A stretch of DNA of 50,605 nucleotides from an uncultured Candidatus Saccharibacteria bacterium (GTDB lineage: Bacteria > Patescibacteriota > Saccharimonadia > Saccharimonadales > Saccharimonadaceae). The notes below the pieces were generated by a model that had not been told where the DNA came from, searched no databases, and saw only the letters and a list, made by a program, of their open reading frames with translations. The stretch covers positions 1 through 50,605 of the forward strand of contig CALIAC010000037.1 in the NCBI GenBank assembly GCA_938041555.1, in the 5' to 3' direction. Shown piece by piece: positions 33,651 to 41,208 of this stretch (positions are counted from its first letter, which is position 1; every line of letters begins with the position of its first letter). Made by a program: the position numbers and the translations under genes.

Positions 33651-35288
33651 CTACTCATCCACCAGCTCTACATGGAGCAGCCGCCCTTCTACACTGCGCA
33701 TGCCACGCCAGTCGTTGATGGTGGGTTGGAACCAAGCCGAGATGATATCGCCCGGCTGGCGTACGAAGTTCGGTGGCGCGTTGAAAGCCAATAGTTGCAG
33801 CGCAGTGCCTTGCCCATCCTGCACGGTGAGCTTGATGTGCTGCCCATCGCTGCCCATGTGGCGCAGCTGCGAGACGGTGCCGCGGCGCAGCTGCAAAACA
33901 GGCTCTGGGTTGCCATTGCCAAAGGGCTCAAGGCGGGCAATATCGGCCACCAGCTGCTCCGTTACCTCTGATAGATCATCAATCACCACATCAGCCTGCG
34001 GCAAGAGGTAGTGTGTTTGGTCGGAGAGATGGAGCGAGCGGTAGTAGTCGTTCACTCGCTGGCGAAAGGTGTCGATCTGCCGCGTCTCGAGCGTCACACC
34101 GGCTGCGGCCGCATGGCCACCGCCACGCAGAATGACATCATCGGCGGCGCGCACTGCTCGCTCAGCCGAAAAATCGCCAAAGCTGCGTGCACTGCCCGTT
34201 GCTGTCTCGCCTCGCTCGCCAATGATGAAGACCGGCTTGCGATACGCCTCCACCAGCTTGGATGCCACAATCCCAATCACGCCATGGTTCCACCCCTGCT
34301 GGCTCACGACGAGGACGGGGTCGGTGGTATAGCGCTCGGCCTGCTGGCAGGCTTCGTCGTAGATGGCCTGTTGGATGGCTTTGCGCTCGGTATTGAAGCG
34401 ATCCAATTGCTGCGCCGCCTCAAGCGCCGCCAAACCATCGCGCGCTCGCAGCATATCGAGGGCATACTCAGCCGATGCCAATCGTCCTGCCGCATTCATA
34501 CGCGGGCCAAGACCAAAACCGAGCGTCCGAGCGGTAATCTGGGCTGGCTGCACACCAGCCACCGCCAGCAGTGCCTTGAGGCCAGGGCGGCGCTGCTTCT
34601 TCAGCACCTCGATCCCCCAGTACACATTGGCGCGGTTCTCATTCTGTAGCGATACTATGTCGCATACCGTACCCAGCGCTACCAAGTCTAGCAGCCACTT
34701 CTCGTAGCCAGCTGGCAAGCCCGGCAGCACCGTCTGCAGCGCCTGGACAAGCTTAAAGGCCACGCCCGCCCCGCACAGGTCACGGAAGGGATAGTGGTGG
34801 TCGTCATATTTCGGATTAACCGTGGCGATGGCGGGTGGGCGAGTCGGTGCAATGTTGTGGTGGTCGGTCACTACTGTGTCGATGCTGTAGCGCCCTTTTG
34901 CATAGGCAATTTCCTCATGACAGAGGCTGCCGCAATCCACCGTGACGATGAGCTGCGCCCCCATCGCCGCCACCTTGTCCACCGCACCTTTGGTCATACC
35001 ATAGCCTTCTACAAAGCGATTGGGAATAAAGGCCTCCACCGCAGCAAAGCCAAAGCTCGCAAAGGCATCAAGCAGCAGTGCCGTCGCACTGAGGCCGTCG
35101 ATATCATAATCGCCATAAATCACGATTGTTTCGCGCCGCTGGTGCGCCTGCACCAAGCGATCCACCGCCGTCTGCATCTGGGATAGTAAGAATGGATCGG
35201 GCTTCGCGTCATAATCGGGGTGTAAAAACTCCTCAGCGGCTGCTCCCTGCAAGCCCCGCGCTGCCAATATCTGTGCAAACAAACTCAT
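33651..35288 (-). CDS. recJ: Single-stranded-DNA-specific exonuclease RecJ
   Basis: 545 residues. 5'-3' ssDNA exonuclease in recombination and mismatch/base repair. DHH motifs are clear: YGDYDIDGLSA, TVDCGS, TDHHN and the DLVALGTVCDIV region, with the DHHA1 domain marked by NGV-like WNHGVIGIVASKL and RGGGHAAAAG. The OB-fold C-terminus ends near LHVELVDE. The start codon overlaps the winged-helix gene stop, so the two are translationally coupled. Confidence 0.96.
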   Translation of the reverse strand: MSLFAQILAARGLQGAAAEEFLHPDYDAKPDPFLLSQMQTAVDRLVQAHQRRETIVIYGDYDIDGLSATALLLDAFASFGFAAVEAFIPNRFVEGYGMTKGAVDKVAAMGAQLIVTVDCGSLCHEEIAYAKGRYSIDTVVTDHHNIAPTRPPAIATVNPKYDDHHYPFRDLCGAGVAFKLVQALQTVLPGLPAGYEKWLLDLVALGTVCDIVSLQNENRANVYWGIEVLKKQRRPGLKALLAVAGVQPAQITARTLGFGLGPRMNAAGRLASAEYALDMLRARDGLAALEAAQQLDRFNTERKAIQQAIYDEACQQAERYTTDPVLVVSQQGWNHGVIGIVASKLVEAYRKPVFIIGERGETATGSARSFGDFSAERAVRAADDVILRGGGHAAAAGVTLETRQIDTFRQRVNDYYRSLHLSDQTHYLLPQADVVIDDLSEVTEQLVADIARLEPFGNGNPEPVLQLRRGTVSQLRHMGSDGQHIKLTVQDGQGTALQLLAFNAPPNFVRQPGDIISAWFQPTINDWRGMRSVEGRLLHVELVDE

Positions 35289-35590
35289 CAGAGCTGCACA
35301 GTATCCGCCGCTTGCTGGCCCTTTTGCTGCTGCGAGGATTTGATCACCATGCTCTGCAATTCTTTGAAGAAAATATATTGCTTGTTCGTGTAATACATCT
35401 TGGTATTACCCTGTTTTTCGGCCATCAAAAAACCAGCTTTCTCGAGATTTTTTAGCTCGCGCTGGATATTGCCCGGGTCTTCTTTGATCAACTTCGCCAA
35501 GCCGCGGACATGGGTGTGGAACTCCGGATACTTAGCATAGACCACAATGATTTTGCGCCGCACCCGTGATGTAATAAACGTTTCTAACAT
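35288..35590 (-). CDS. Winged-helix DNA-binding protein
   Basis: 100 residues. The core VRGLAKLIKEDPGNIQRELKNLEKAGFLMAE is a winged HTH of ArsR/MarR-like topology: helix, recognition helix NIQRELKNL, then the wing (KQGNTKMYYTNKQY). It lacks obvious metal-binding cysteines. Similar one-domain regulators control transcription in response to unknown signals. It overlaps recJ, so it probably acts as part of a recJ operon or as its autoregulator (inference). Confidence 0.8.
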   Translation of the reverse strand: MLETFITSRVRRKIIVVYAKYPEFHTHVRGLAKLIKEDPGNIQRELKNLEKAGFLMAEKQGNTKMYYTNKQYIFFKELQSMVIKSSQQQKGQQAADTVQL

Positions 35591-35869
35591 GCTTCCCTTA
35601 GCGAATTCTCGCTTCCGTTACCTCTACTCAACTGTTGCTTTTTATTCTACACTTTTTGATGGTAATTTGGCAAGACCACCCACCAATTGATTGTGCGTTT
35701 CGTCTCTCGCAACTGCGACTCATCAACCATCCACACGACACACGTGTCTGCTTTTTATCATACCAGCTTTGGGCGGAGCGAGCAAGATTGATGTGCACGT
35801 TTTGCACACCACCCAGATGAAGTAGCACATGCAGAGGCGATCCCCTCTGCACAGCTGCCTCCTGTCGGG

Positions 35870-35875
35870 TATAAT
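35870..35875 (+). promoter_or_regulatory. -10 box of priA, leaderless arrangement
   Basis: TATAAT with 7 nt to the ATG at 35883. Confidence 0.6.
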
Positions 35876-35882
35876 AAACCCT

Positions 35883-37823
35883 ATGCACTATTACGAAGTT
35901 GCGCCGCTCAAGATTATCCGCGCTACCAGCAAGAGCTTCACCTACCACTGGGCAGACGCACTGCCACTGGGCCAGGTGGTGCAGGTAAGCGTTGGTGCGC
36001 AGCAGGTGGTGGGTGTCATCATTGCATGCGCCAGAAAACCGACGTACACGACCAAGCCGCTTGATGTCGTTGTGCCGCTGCCACCGCTGCCTGCTCCCCT
36101 GCTCGCAACGAGCCAGTGGCTGAGCGATTATTATGCCACACACCTCGCCACCGTGCTACAGACAGTGCTACCAGCTGGCATTGCCAAGCAGCGCCGCGCG
36201 CCGCGCCGCCCTGCTAGCCCACCGCCACAGCGCCGCACGCCCACCTTCTCACTCAATCTACAGCAAGAAGAGGCCGTTCGCACCATTCGCCAAGCCAGCC
36301 CTGGCACAGTACTCCTTCACGGTGTGACAGGCAGCGGCAAGACGGCAGTGTATATCGAGCTTGCGCGCCAGGCTTTGGCTGCAGGCCGGTCGGTGATTGT
36401 CCTCGTGCCAGAGATCGCCCTCACGCCCCAGCTGGTGGCGGAGTTTCGGCAGCACTTTGCCGATATCATCCTTACCCATTCGCGCCAAACGGAGGCCGAG
36501 CGCCACCGTGCCTGGCTCGCTGCCCTCACGAGTCCGCAGCCTCGGGTGGCAATTGGCCCACGTTCTGCCCTCTTTTTGCCGCTGCAGCAACTGGGGTATA
36601 TCATCATCGACGAAGCCCACGAGGCCAGCTACAAGCAAGACAAATCCCCCCGCTACTCGGCGCTGCGGGCCGCGAGTGTGCTAGCTCAGCACCATGGCGC
36701 GACGGTGGTGCAGGGGTCAGCCACACCACTGGTCAGCGAGTATTATCTAGCGCAAAAAGCCAAGCGGCCAATCGCCACTCTACCCAGCAAAGCTCGGCCC
36801 GAGGCCACCGCTCCCACCATTCAGCTGGTCGACCTTACCCAGCGGAGCAACCTCACCCAGCATCGCTTTTTGTCAAATCAGCTTATCACCGCCATTGATG
36901 CCACACTTGCAGCGGATCAGCAGATCCTGCTTTTTCATAACCGCCGTGGCAGCGCCAATGTATCGCTCTGCACCAACTGCGGCTGGGCAGCCGAGTGCCC
37001 ACGCTGCTTCGTTCCCCTCACCCTCCACGCCGACCGCCACCAGCTGCAGTGTCATATCTGTGGCTACCACACCACAGTACCAACGATGTGCCCTACCTGC
37101 CACAGCACAGATATTGTCCACCGCGGGATTGGGACGAAACTCATCGAGGCAGAGGTGGCCGCGCGCTGGCCTCAGGCGCGTATTGTTCGCTTTGATGGCG
37201 ACAGCAGCCCCGCAAGCAGCCTCGAGCAGCAATACCAAGCCCTCTATGATGGCACAGCCAATATCATCATCGGCACGCAGGTGGTAGCCAAGGGGCTCGA
37301 CCTGCCGCAGCTGCGCACCGTTGGAGTCGTGCAGGCCGACGCTGGCCTGGCCTTGCCCGATTACACCACCAACGAGCGCATCTTCGAGCTGCTTGCTCAA
37401 GTGGTGGGACGAGTGGGGCGCTCTGCTCACGCCACTACAGTGGTGGTGCAAGCATATCAGCCGCAGCACCCAGTGATTCAGGCTGGCCTGGCTCAAGATT
37501 ATACCGCGTTTTATCACCAAGCCTTGACCGAGCGCCGCCGTGGGCAGTTCCCGCCCTTCGTCCACCTGCTTAAGCTCACGTGTGTGTACAAGACGGAGGC
37601 GGCCGCCATCCGCAATAGCCAAGCACTCGCTCAGCAGATTCGCCAGCACCACCCCGCAGTAAACATTCTTGGCCCCACGCCCGCCTTCCACGAGCGGCTG
37701 CGCAACACCTACCGCTGGCAGCTTATCATCAAAGCCACCCAACGCCGTGACCTCCTCGCTGTTATTGCCGACATGCCCACCAAACATTGGCAAGTGGATA
37801 TCGACCCACAGTCGCTGTTATAG
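35883..37823 (+). CDS. priA: Primosomal replication helicase PriA
   Basis: 646 residues. Restarts stalled forks. The N-terminal 3'-DNA-binding domain (~1-100) is followed by the helicase: Walker A GVTGSGKT, DEAH box IIIDEAHE and the ARPEAT region. A zinc-binding block keeps eight cysteines in CxxC pairs (CTNCGW, CPRCF, CHICGY, CPTCH). Motif V/VI is KGLDLPQL and QVVGRVGRS. The start at 35883 fits the adjacent TATAAT; an earlier in-frame ATG is not supported. Length is a little short for the family, as in other reduced genomes. Confidence 0.96.
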   Translation: MHYYEVAPLKIIRATSKSFTYHWADALPLGQVVQVSVGAQQVVGVIIACARKPTYTTKPLDVVVPLPPLPAPLLATSQWLSDYYATHLATVLQTVLPAGIAKQRRAPRRPASPPPQRRTPTFSLNLQQEEAVRTIRQASPGTVLLHGVTGSGKTAVYIELARQALAAGRSVIVLVPEIALTPQLVAEFRQHFADIILTHSRQTEAERHRAWLAALTSPQPRVAIGPRSALFLPLQQLGYIIIDEAHEASYKQDKSPRYSALRAASVLAQHHGATVVQGSATPLVSEYYLAQKAKRPIATLPSKARPEATAPTIQLVDLTQRSNLTQHRFLSNQLITAIDATLAADQQILLFHNRRGSANVSLCTNCGWAAECPRCFVPLTLHADRHQLQCHICGYHTTVPTMCPTCHSTDIVHRGIGTKLIEAEVAARWPQARIVRFDGDSSPASSLEQQYQALYDGTANIIIGTQVVAKGLDLPQLRTVGVVQADAGLALPDYTTNERIFELLAQVVGRVGRSAHATTVVVQAYQPQHPVIQAGLAQDYTAFYHQALTERRRGQFPPFVHLLKLTCVYKTEAAAIRNSQALAQQIRQHHPAVNILGPTPAFHERLRNTYRWQLIIKATQRRDLLAVIADMPTKHWQVDIDPQSLL

Positions 37824-37943
37824 TGGGACTGTGAGAGCCTCTCTTGCTTGACGATAGTGCTCCATCTCTATTTCATTCTGGTGGACTATGTAATGGACTG
37901 ATAAATAGTAGTGATGTTTTGATCAAATATTCTTTGCAGTATC

Positions 37944-38051
37944 TCAGTCATATCATCATACCGAAAATGTTCCGGCCAGAATATGTACAGAGACCATCCG
38001 CTTGCTCAGCCGCTGGCCTCCAGATATTTTCTTGTCTGATGATATGACTGA
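37944..38051. repeat. Core-and-arms repeat element, copy B
   Basis: Core 37960-38034 (75 bp) shares the ACCGAAAATGTTCCGGCCAG start and CCAGATATTTTCTTG end with copy A. Flanking arms TCAGTCATATCATCA (37944-37958) and TGATGATATGACTGA (38037-38051) are exactly complementary over 15 bp but unrelated to the arms of the other copies. Located between priA and def. Confidence 0.9.
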
Positions 38052-38095
38052 TCTACCGAGCAATCATCCACTCGCTCACCCCATCCACCATCTGC

Positions 38096-38101
38096 TATAA
38101 T
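38096..38101 (+). promoter_or_regulatory. -10 box of def, leaderless arrangement
   Basis: TATAAT with 7 nt to the ATG at 38109. Confidence 0.6.
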
Positions 38102-38108
38102 AAAGCTA

Positions 38109-38687
38109 ATGAAAAAAGACGCTATTATCACCCTACCCAACTCGCACTTGCGCCAGAAGTCGCAGCGGGTGCATGTTATTACCGACGAGACGCGCCAGCT
38201 GGTGGCCGACATGACCAGCGCCAGCATCGACTGGGAAAATTCCCGCCCGCATGAGATTAGCGCAGCGCTGGCGGCGGTGCAGATCGATCAGCTAGAGCGA
38301 GTCGTCATTGTACGCGAAGATTTCGACGACAAAGACAACCGCACCTTTATCCCCCTCATTAACCCAGAGATCGTCAAATACGAAGGCCAGCTGGTGAGTG
38401 ATTATGAGGGCTGCCTCAGCGTGTCGGGTCGGATCTATGGCAAGGTGCCACGCTACAGCCGCGTCCGGGTCAAGGCGCTTGATATCAATGGCAATACCAT
38501 CCGCCTCAAGGCCGACGGCTTCTTAGCGCGAGTGCTGCAACACGAGATTGACCACTGTAATGGCATTGTATTTATCGACCGCATTCGCGACGATACCAGC
38601 GCATTTTATCAGCTCGATGAGAAGGGCGAGCTCCAACCAGTTGATTATGACGAGCATATCAAGACCAATCGTATTCTTTGGGACTGA
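38109..38687 (+). CDS. def: Peptide deformylase
   Basis: 192 residues. Removes the formyl group from nascent proteins. Motif II is YEGCLSV (C101) and motif III LQHEIDH (H144, H148), the metal ligands and catalytic glutamate. Motif I reads SAALAAVQ (51-58) instead of the usual GxGLAAPQ, a notable variant. There are also an extended N-terminus and a C-terminal tail (LQPVDYDEHIKTNRILWD). The ATG is at 38109 by the nearby TATAAT. fmt starts inside its last 41 nt. Confidence 0.94.
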   Translation: MKKDAIITLPNSHLRQKSQRVHVITDETRQLVADMTSASIDWENSRPHEISAALAAVQIDQLERVVIVREDFDDKDNRTFIPLINPEIVKYEGQLVSDYEGCLSVSGRIYGKVPRYSRVRVKALDINGNTIRLKADGFLARVLQHEIDHCNGIVFIDRIRDDTSAFYQLDEKGELQPVDYDEHIKTNRILWD

Positions 38688-39534
38688 AGACTTCAGCGCT
38701 ATCAGCCTCGCGCAGCTGCTGGAACATAGCTTCCCTGTTCGACTGGTCATCACCAAGCCAGATAGCCGGCGGGGGCGCGGCAAGCAGCTCTGCCAGCCAG
38801 CAGTCAAGCAGCTTGCCCTGGCGCACGACATTCCAGTGTTACAGCCCACCAAACTGCGCGATATTATCCCCGATATCCAAGCGCTCAACCAGCCTGTTGG
38901 CGTACTGGTGAGCTTTGGTAAGATTATCCCCCAAGTAGTAATCGACTGCTTTTCCCCAGGGATTATCAATCTCCACCCATCGCTCCTGCCGCGCTATCGC
39001 GGCCCTTCACCGATTGAGAGCGCCATTGCCAATCGCGATACCACCACCGGCATCAGCATCATGCAGCTCAGCGCCGCGATGGACGCCGGGCCGGTCTATG
39101 CGCAGCTCACCCATCCCTTACGCGGCGACGAGCAGCAGCTCGAACTCTACAACACACTAGGCCAACTCGGCAGCGAAGCACTGGTGCAGCTCCTGCCCCG
39201 CATCGTGAGTGGTAGCCTCCAGCCCACACCGCAAGACGAGTCCAACGCAAGTTACTGCCAGCTCCTCACCAAAGCCAGCGGCATTATCAACCCCGCTCAG
39301 CACACTGCCGCAGCGGCCGAAGCAATGGTACGTGCCTACCATCACTACCCACGGGCTCGCCTCCAGCTGGGCGAGCGGCAGTATATCATCACTCAGGCAC
39401 ACACCGCACTGGCGCCTGTCACCACACTCGATCCACGCTGCAGCGACGGCACCTATCTCGTCATCGACCAGCTCATCGCCCCCAGCGGCAAAGAACTCAG
39501 CGCCGCAGCATTTTTGCGCGGGTATCGGGTGTGA
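38647..39534 (+). CDS. fmt: Methionyl-tRNA formyltransferase
   Basis: 295 residues. Formylates initiator Met-tRNA. The N-terminal domain starts PIVFFGTEDFSAISLAQLL and has NLHPSLLPRYRGPSPIESAIANRD, with the catalytic N-H-D set (N in IINLHPS, H, and D in MDAGPV). The C-terminal OB domain ends at the stop. The start is ATG 38647, 41 nt inside def and in another frame, leaving about six residues before the first strand as in other Fmt proteins. def-fmt order is common in bacteria. Confidence 0.95.
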   Translation: MTSISRPIVFFGTEDFSAISLAQLLEHSFPVRLVITKPDSRRGRGKQLCQPAVKQLALAHDIPVLQPTKLRDIIPDIQALNQPVGVLVSFGKIIPQVVIDCFSPGIINLHPSLLPRYRGPSPIESAIANRDTTTGISIMQLSAAMDAGPVYAQLTHPLRGDEQQLELYNTLGQLGSEALVQLLPRIVSGSLQPTPQDESNASYCQLLTKASGIINPAQHTAAAAEAMVRAYHHYPRARLQLGERQYIITQAHTALAPVTTLDPRCSDGTYLVIDQLIAPSGKELSAAAFLRGYRV

Positions 39535-39746
39535 GTAGTGAAGATATAGAGGCTTGAATAACCTCAGCCACAGGCTCTTCTTATGCTTTCTTGGCGCTAT
39601 GCTACTTCCTCTTGGAGAGATGGTCTAGATCGCAGCCATCTTAACCTAGCAACTTGCTATCCTCCTCAAGATCTTGGAGGTAATAGAGAGCAACATAGCC
39701 AACGCTCCCTGCCATAAGGGCAGCCAGTTTGTGTATGCAGCCAGTG

Positions 39747-39856
39747 CAATATCTCACTGTCGCGCAAGAAAATATCTGGCGGCCAGCAGCAAGGCAGGCG
39801 GACAAGCTCTTTTTACTATCTGGCCGGAACATTTTCGGTGCGACAGTGAGATATTG
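39747..39856. repeat. Core-and-arms repeat element, copy C (reverse orientation)
   Basis: Core 39765-39839, read on the minus strand, matches copies A and B at both ends. Arms CAATATCTCACTGTCGC (39747-39763) and their exact 17-bp complement (39840-39856) are specific to this copy. Placed between convergent fmt and the DUF5663-like gene. Confidence 0.9.
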
Positions 39857-39884
39857 TGGCGCCAATCAAAGAAGCTAATCAAAC

Positions 39885-39911
39885 ACAAAGCCCCTGCATC
39901 CACAGGGGTTA
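39885..39911 (-). terminator. Terminator of the DUF5663-like operon
   Basis: CCCCTG pairs with CAGGGG around a TGGATG loop on the minus strand, then CTTTGTGTTT. It lies 27 nt after the stop. Confidence 0.65.
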
Positions 39912-39937
39912 TACGTGTTTTTACTTGGTCATCATCA

Positions 39938-40480
39938 CTACGCAGCAAGCGCCACATCAGGGTCGGGGTGGCCACCCTCAAGCTCGTCTGGTGCATCGCC
40001 ATCTGTTGCATCACTGCTCTGGAAGATGCTAGCCAAGCCCTCTTGGGTAAGAAACTTCTGCGGGTCTACCTTGGCAAGATCCACGAGGCCCTCAAAGGTC
40101 TCGCGCACGACGGTCGTGTAGTCTGGGCGGTTGTGAGTGAGCCACTTAAGCTGCGCATAGTCCGCAAAGAGTGCCAGCTGGTCTACCTCCACGCCACGCT
40201 GCTCTGCTGCCTTCTCATAGGCTTTGCGCTGGCTCTGGTATATCTCGTCCTCTTCGTAGTCGGGCTCGTGCTCGTCGATCCACGCTGTAATGACCGCAGC
40301 GTCTTGGTTCATAAACGACTCAAATTCATTGAGCTGCACCTCGCTCAAGCCATCGCTCAGCACTGTGCCAACACGCAGCTCCAGCACCTGGCGAAAGTTG
40401 TCGACAAAGCGCTGCCGCGCCTCTGGCGGCCAGTCTGCTATACCGATTTTTTGCAAAAAAGCATCGTCTAATTGAAACAT
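39938..40480 (-). CDS. DUF5663-like protein
   Basis: 180 residues. The N-terminal ~60, RQRFVDNFRQVLELRVGTVLSDGLSEVQLNEFESF, resembles DUF5663, a helical domain typical of CPR genomes. A charged, helical middle and an acidic, low-complexity C-terminus follow. Start at ATG 40480 after AGGAGG, three codons inside the longest frame. The start codon lies in the loop of an AATTGAAA/TTTCAATT hairpin, which may limit translation. Function unknown. Confidence 0.75.
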   Translation of the reverse strand: MFQLDDAFLQKIGIADWPPEARQRFVDNFRQVLELRVGTVLSDGLSEVQLNEFESFMNQDAAVITAWIDEHEPDYEEDEIYQSQRKAYEKAAEQRGVEVDQLALFADYAQLKWLTHNRPDYTTVVRETFEGLVDLAKVDPQKFLTQEGLASIFQSSDATDGDAPDELEGGHPDPDVALAA

Positions 40481-40585
40481 GTTTTTCAATTCCTCCTGCC
40501 CCTAGTATACCAAACAATCTGCCCCTCATACAATAAAAATGGCAAAATGTGGTGTAATTTCCCTCAGCGGTGTGATTGGCCTCTG

Positions 40586-40810
40586 TTACACCGCCTCACC
40601 CTGAGCGATTTGTGCTATTGTGCGCTCAACAGCTGGCCAGGTGGGGCAACTGATGATGCGGCTATCACGCTTGTCTGGGCATGGCTGCCACGAGCACGCA
40701 CCGAAGAGAATAGTATATACAGCGCAGCACACTGTACAGGCTGGGCATTCGTTATTCATTACGAGGGTGGCGTTGAGATACTTCGCGCAATCATCGATCA
40801 GCATATTCAC
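40586..40810 (-). CDS. Possible small cysteine-rich protein
   Basis: 74 residues from a GTG, or 72 from the ATG two codons on. It fits between the two DUF5663-like genes on the same strand, 30 nt after the previous stop. Cysteines cluster as NECPACTVCC and SWQPCP, which could bind metal or form disulfides, but no ribosome site or known family supports it. It may be chance. Confidence 0.4.
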   Translation of the reverse strand: MNMLIDDCAKYLNATLVMNNECPACTVCCAVYTILFGACSWQPCPDKRDSRIISCPTWPAVERTIAQIAQGEAV

Positions 40811-40840
40811 ACCAATGCGATTGCAACTCTCATACAGTGC

Positions 40841-41164
40841 TTACGCTGCATCGCTCAGCTCATCAGCCTTCTTGGCTAGGTCGCCGAGGATAAGCGTGCG
40901 CTCGTCGCTCAGGATCTCGTCGAGGTGGGCAACCCGCTGCGACAGCCAGGCAAATAGCGCTGCGCTATCGTCCGTCTCTTGGCGGCGCACCAGCTCATCG
41001 AGGTCATTATCCGACAAGCGGCTAATAACCTCCAGCCCCACCCGCTCGTAGAGCGTATTATTCGCCTCCCGCAGCAGCGCTGCTGAGTCGTGCGTTGTAA
41101 TCCCAAGGCGATCGAGGTCGTGTTGGGTGATGAGAGGGGTAGTTTGGGACTGAGTGGTTGGCAT
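40841..41164 (-). CDS. DUF5663-like protein, shorter paralogue
   Basis: 107 residues. The region REANNTLYERVGLEVISRLSDNDLDELVRRQETDD corresponds to the R-V-G ... L-S-D-x-x-L-x-E/L pattern of the longer neighbour at 39938, so it is likely a paralogue. The N-terminus is Thr/Gln-rich and the rest helical. No membrane segment. It lies 44 nt after the large coiled protein gene; all four genes run leftward and may form one operon. Confidence 0.7.
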   Translation of the reverse strand: MPTTQSQTTPLITQHDLDRLGITTHDSAALLREANNTLYERVGLEVISRLSDNDLDELVRRQETDDSAALFAWLSQRVAHLDEILSDERTLILGDLAKKADELSDAA

Positions 41165-41208
41165 AATGCAATTCTTTAACCTCTACCCTATGCGAGTCAA
41201 ATACCACA

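Noticed and set aside
35628..36143. ORF of 171 codons opposite priA
   Set aside because: Shadow of the priA frame and its upstream region; biased composition and no motif.
36873..37793. 306-codon ORF opposite priA
   Set aside because: Antisense shadow of a GC-rich gene; priA has the full set of helicase motifs on the other strand.
40472..41051. Plus-strand ORFs opposite the DUF5663-like genes
   Set aside because: They conflict with the better supported minus-strand genes and start inside a ribosome site hairpin.
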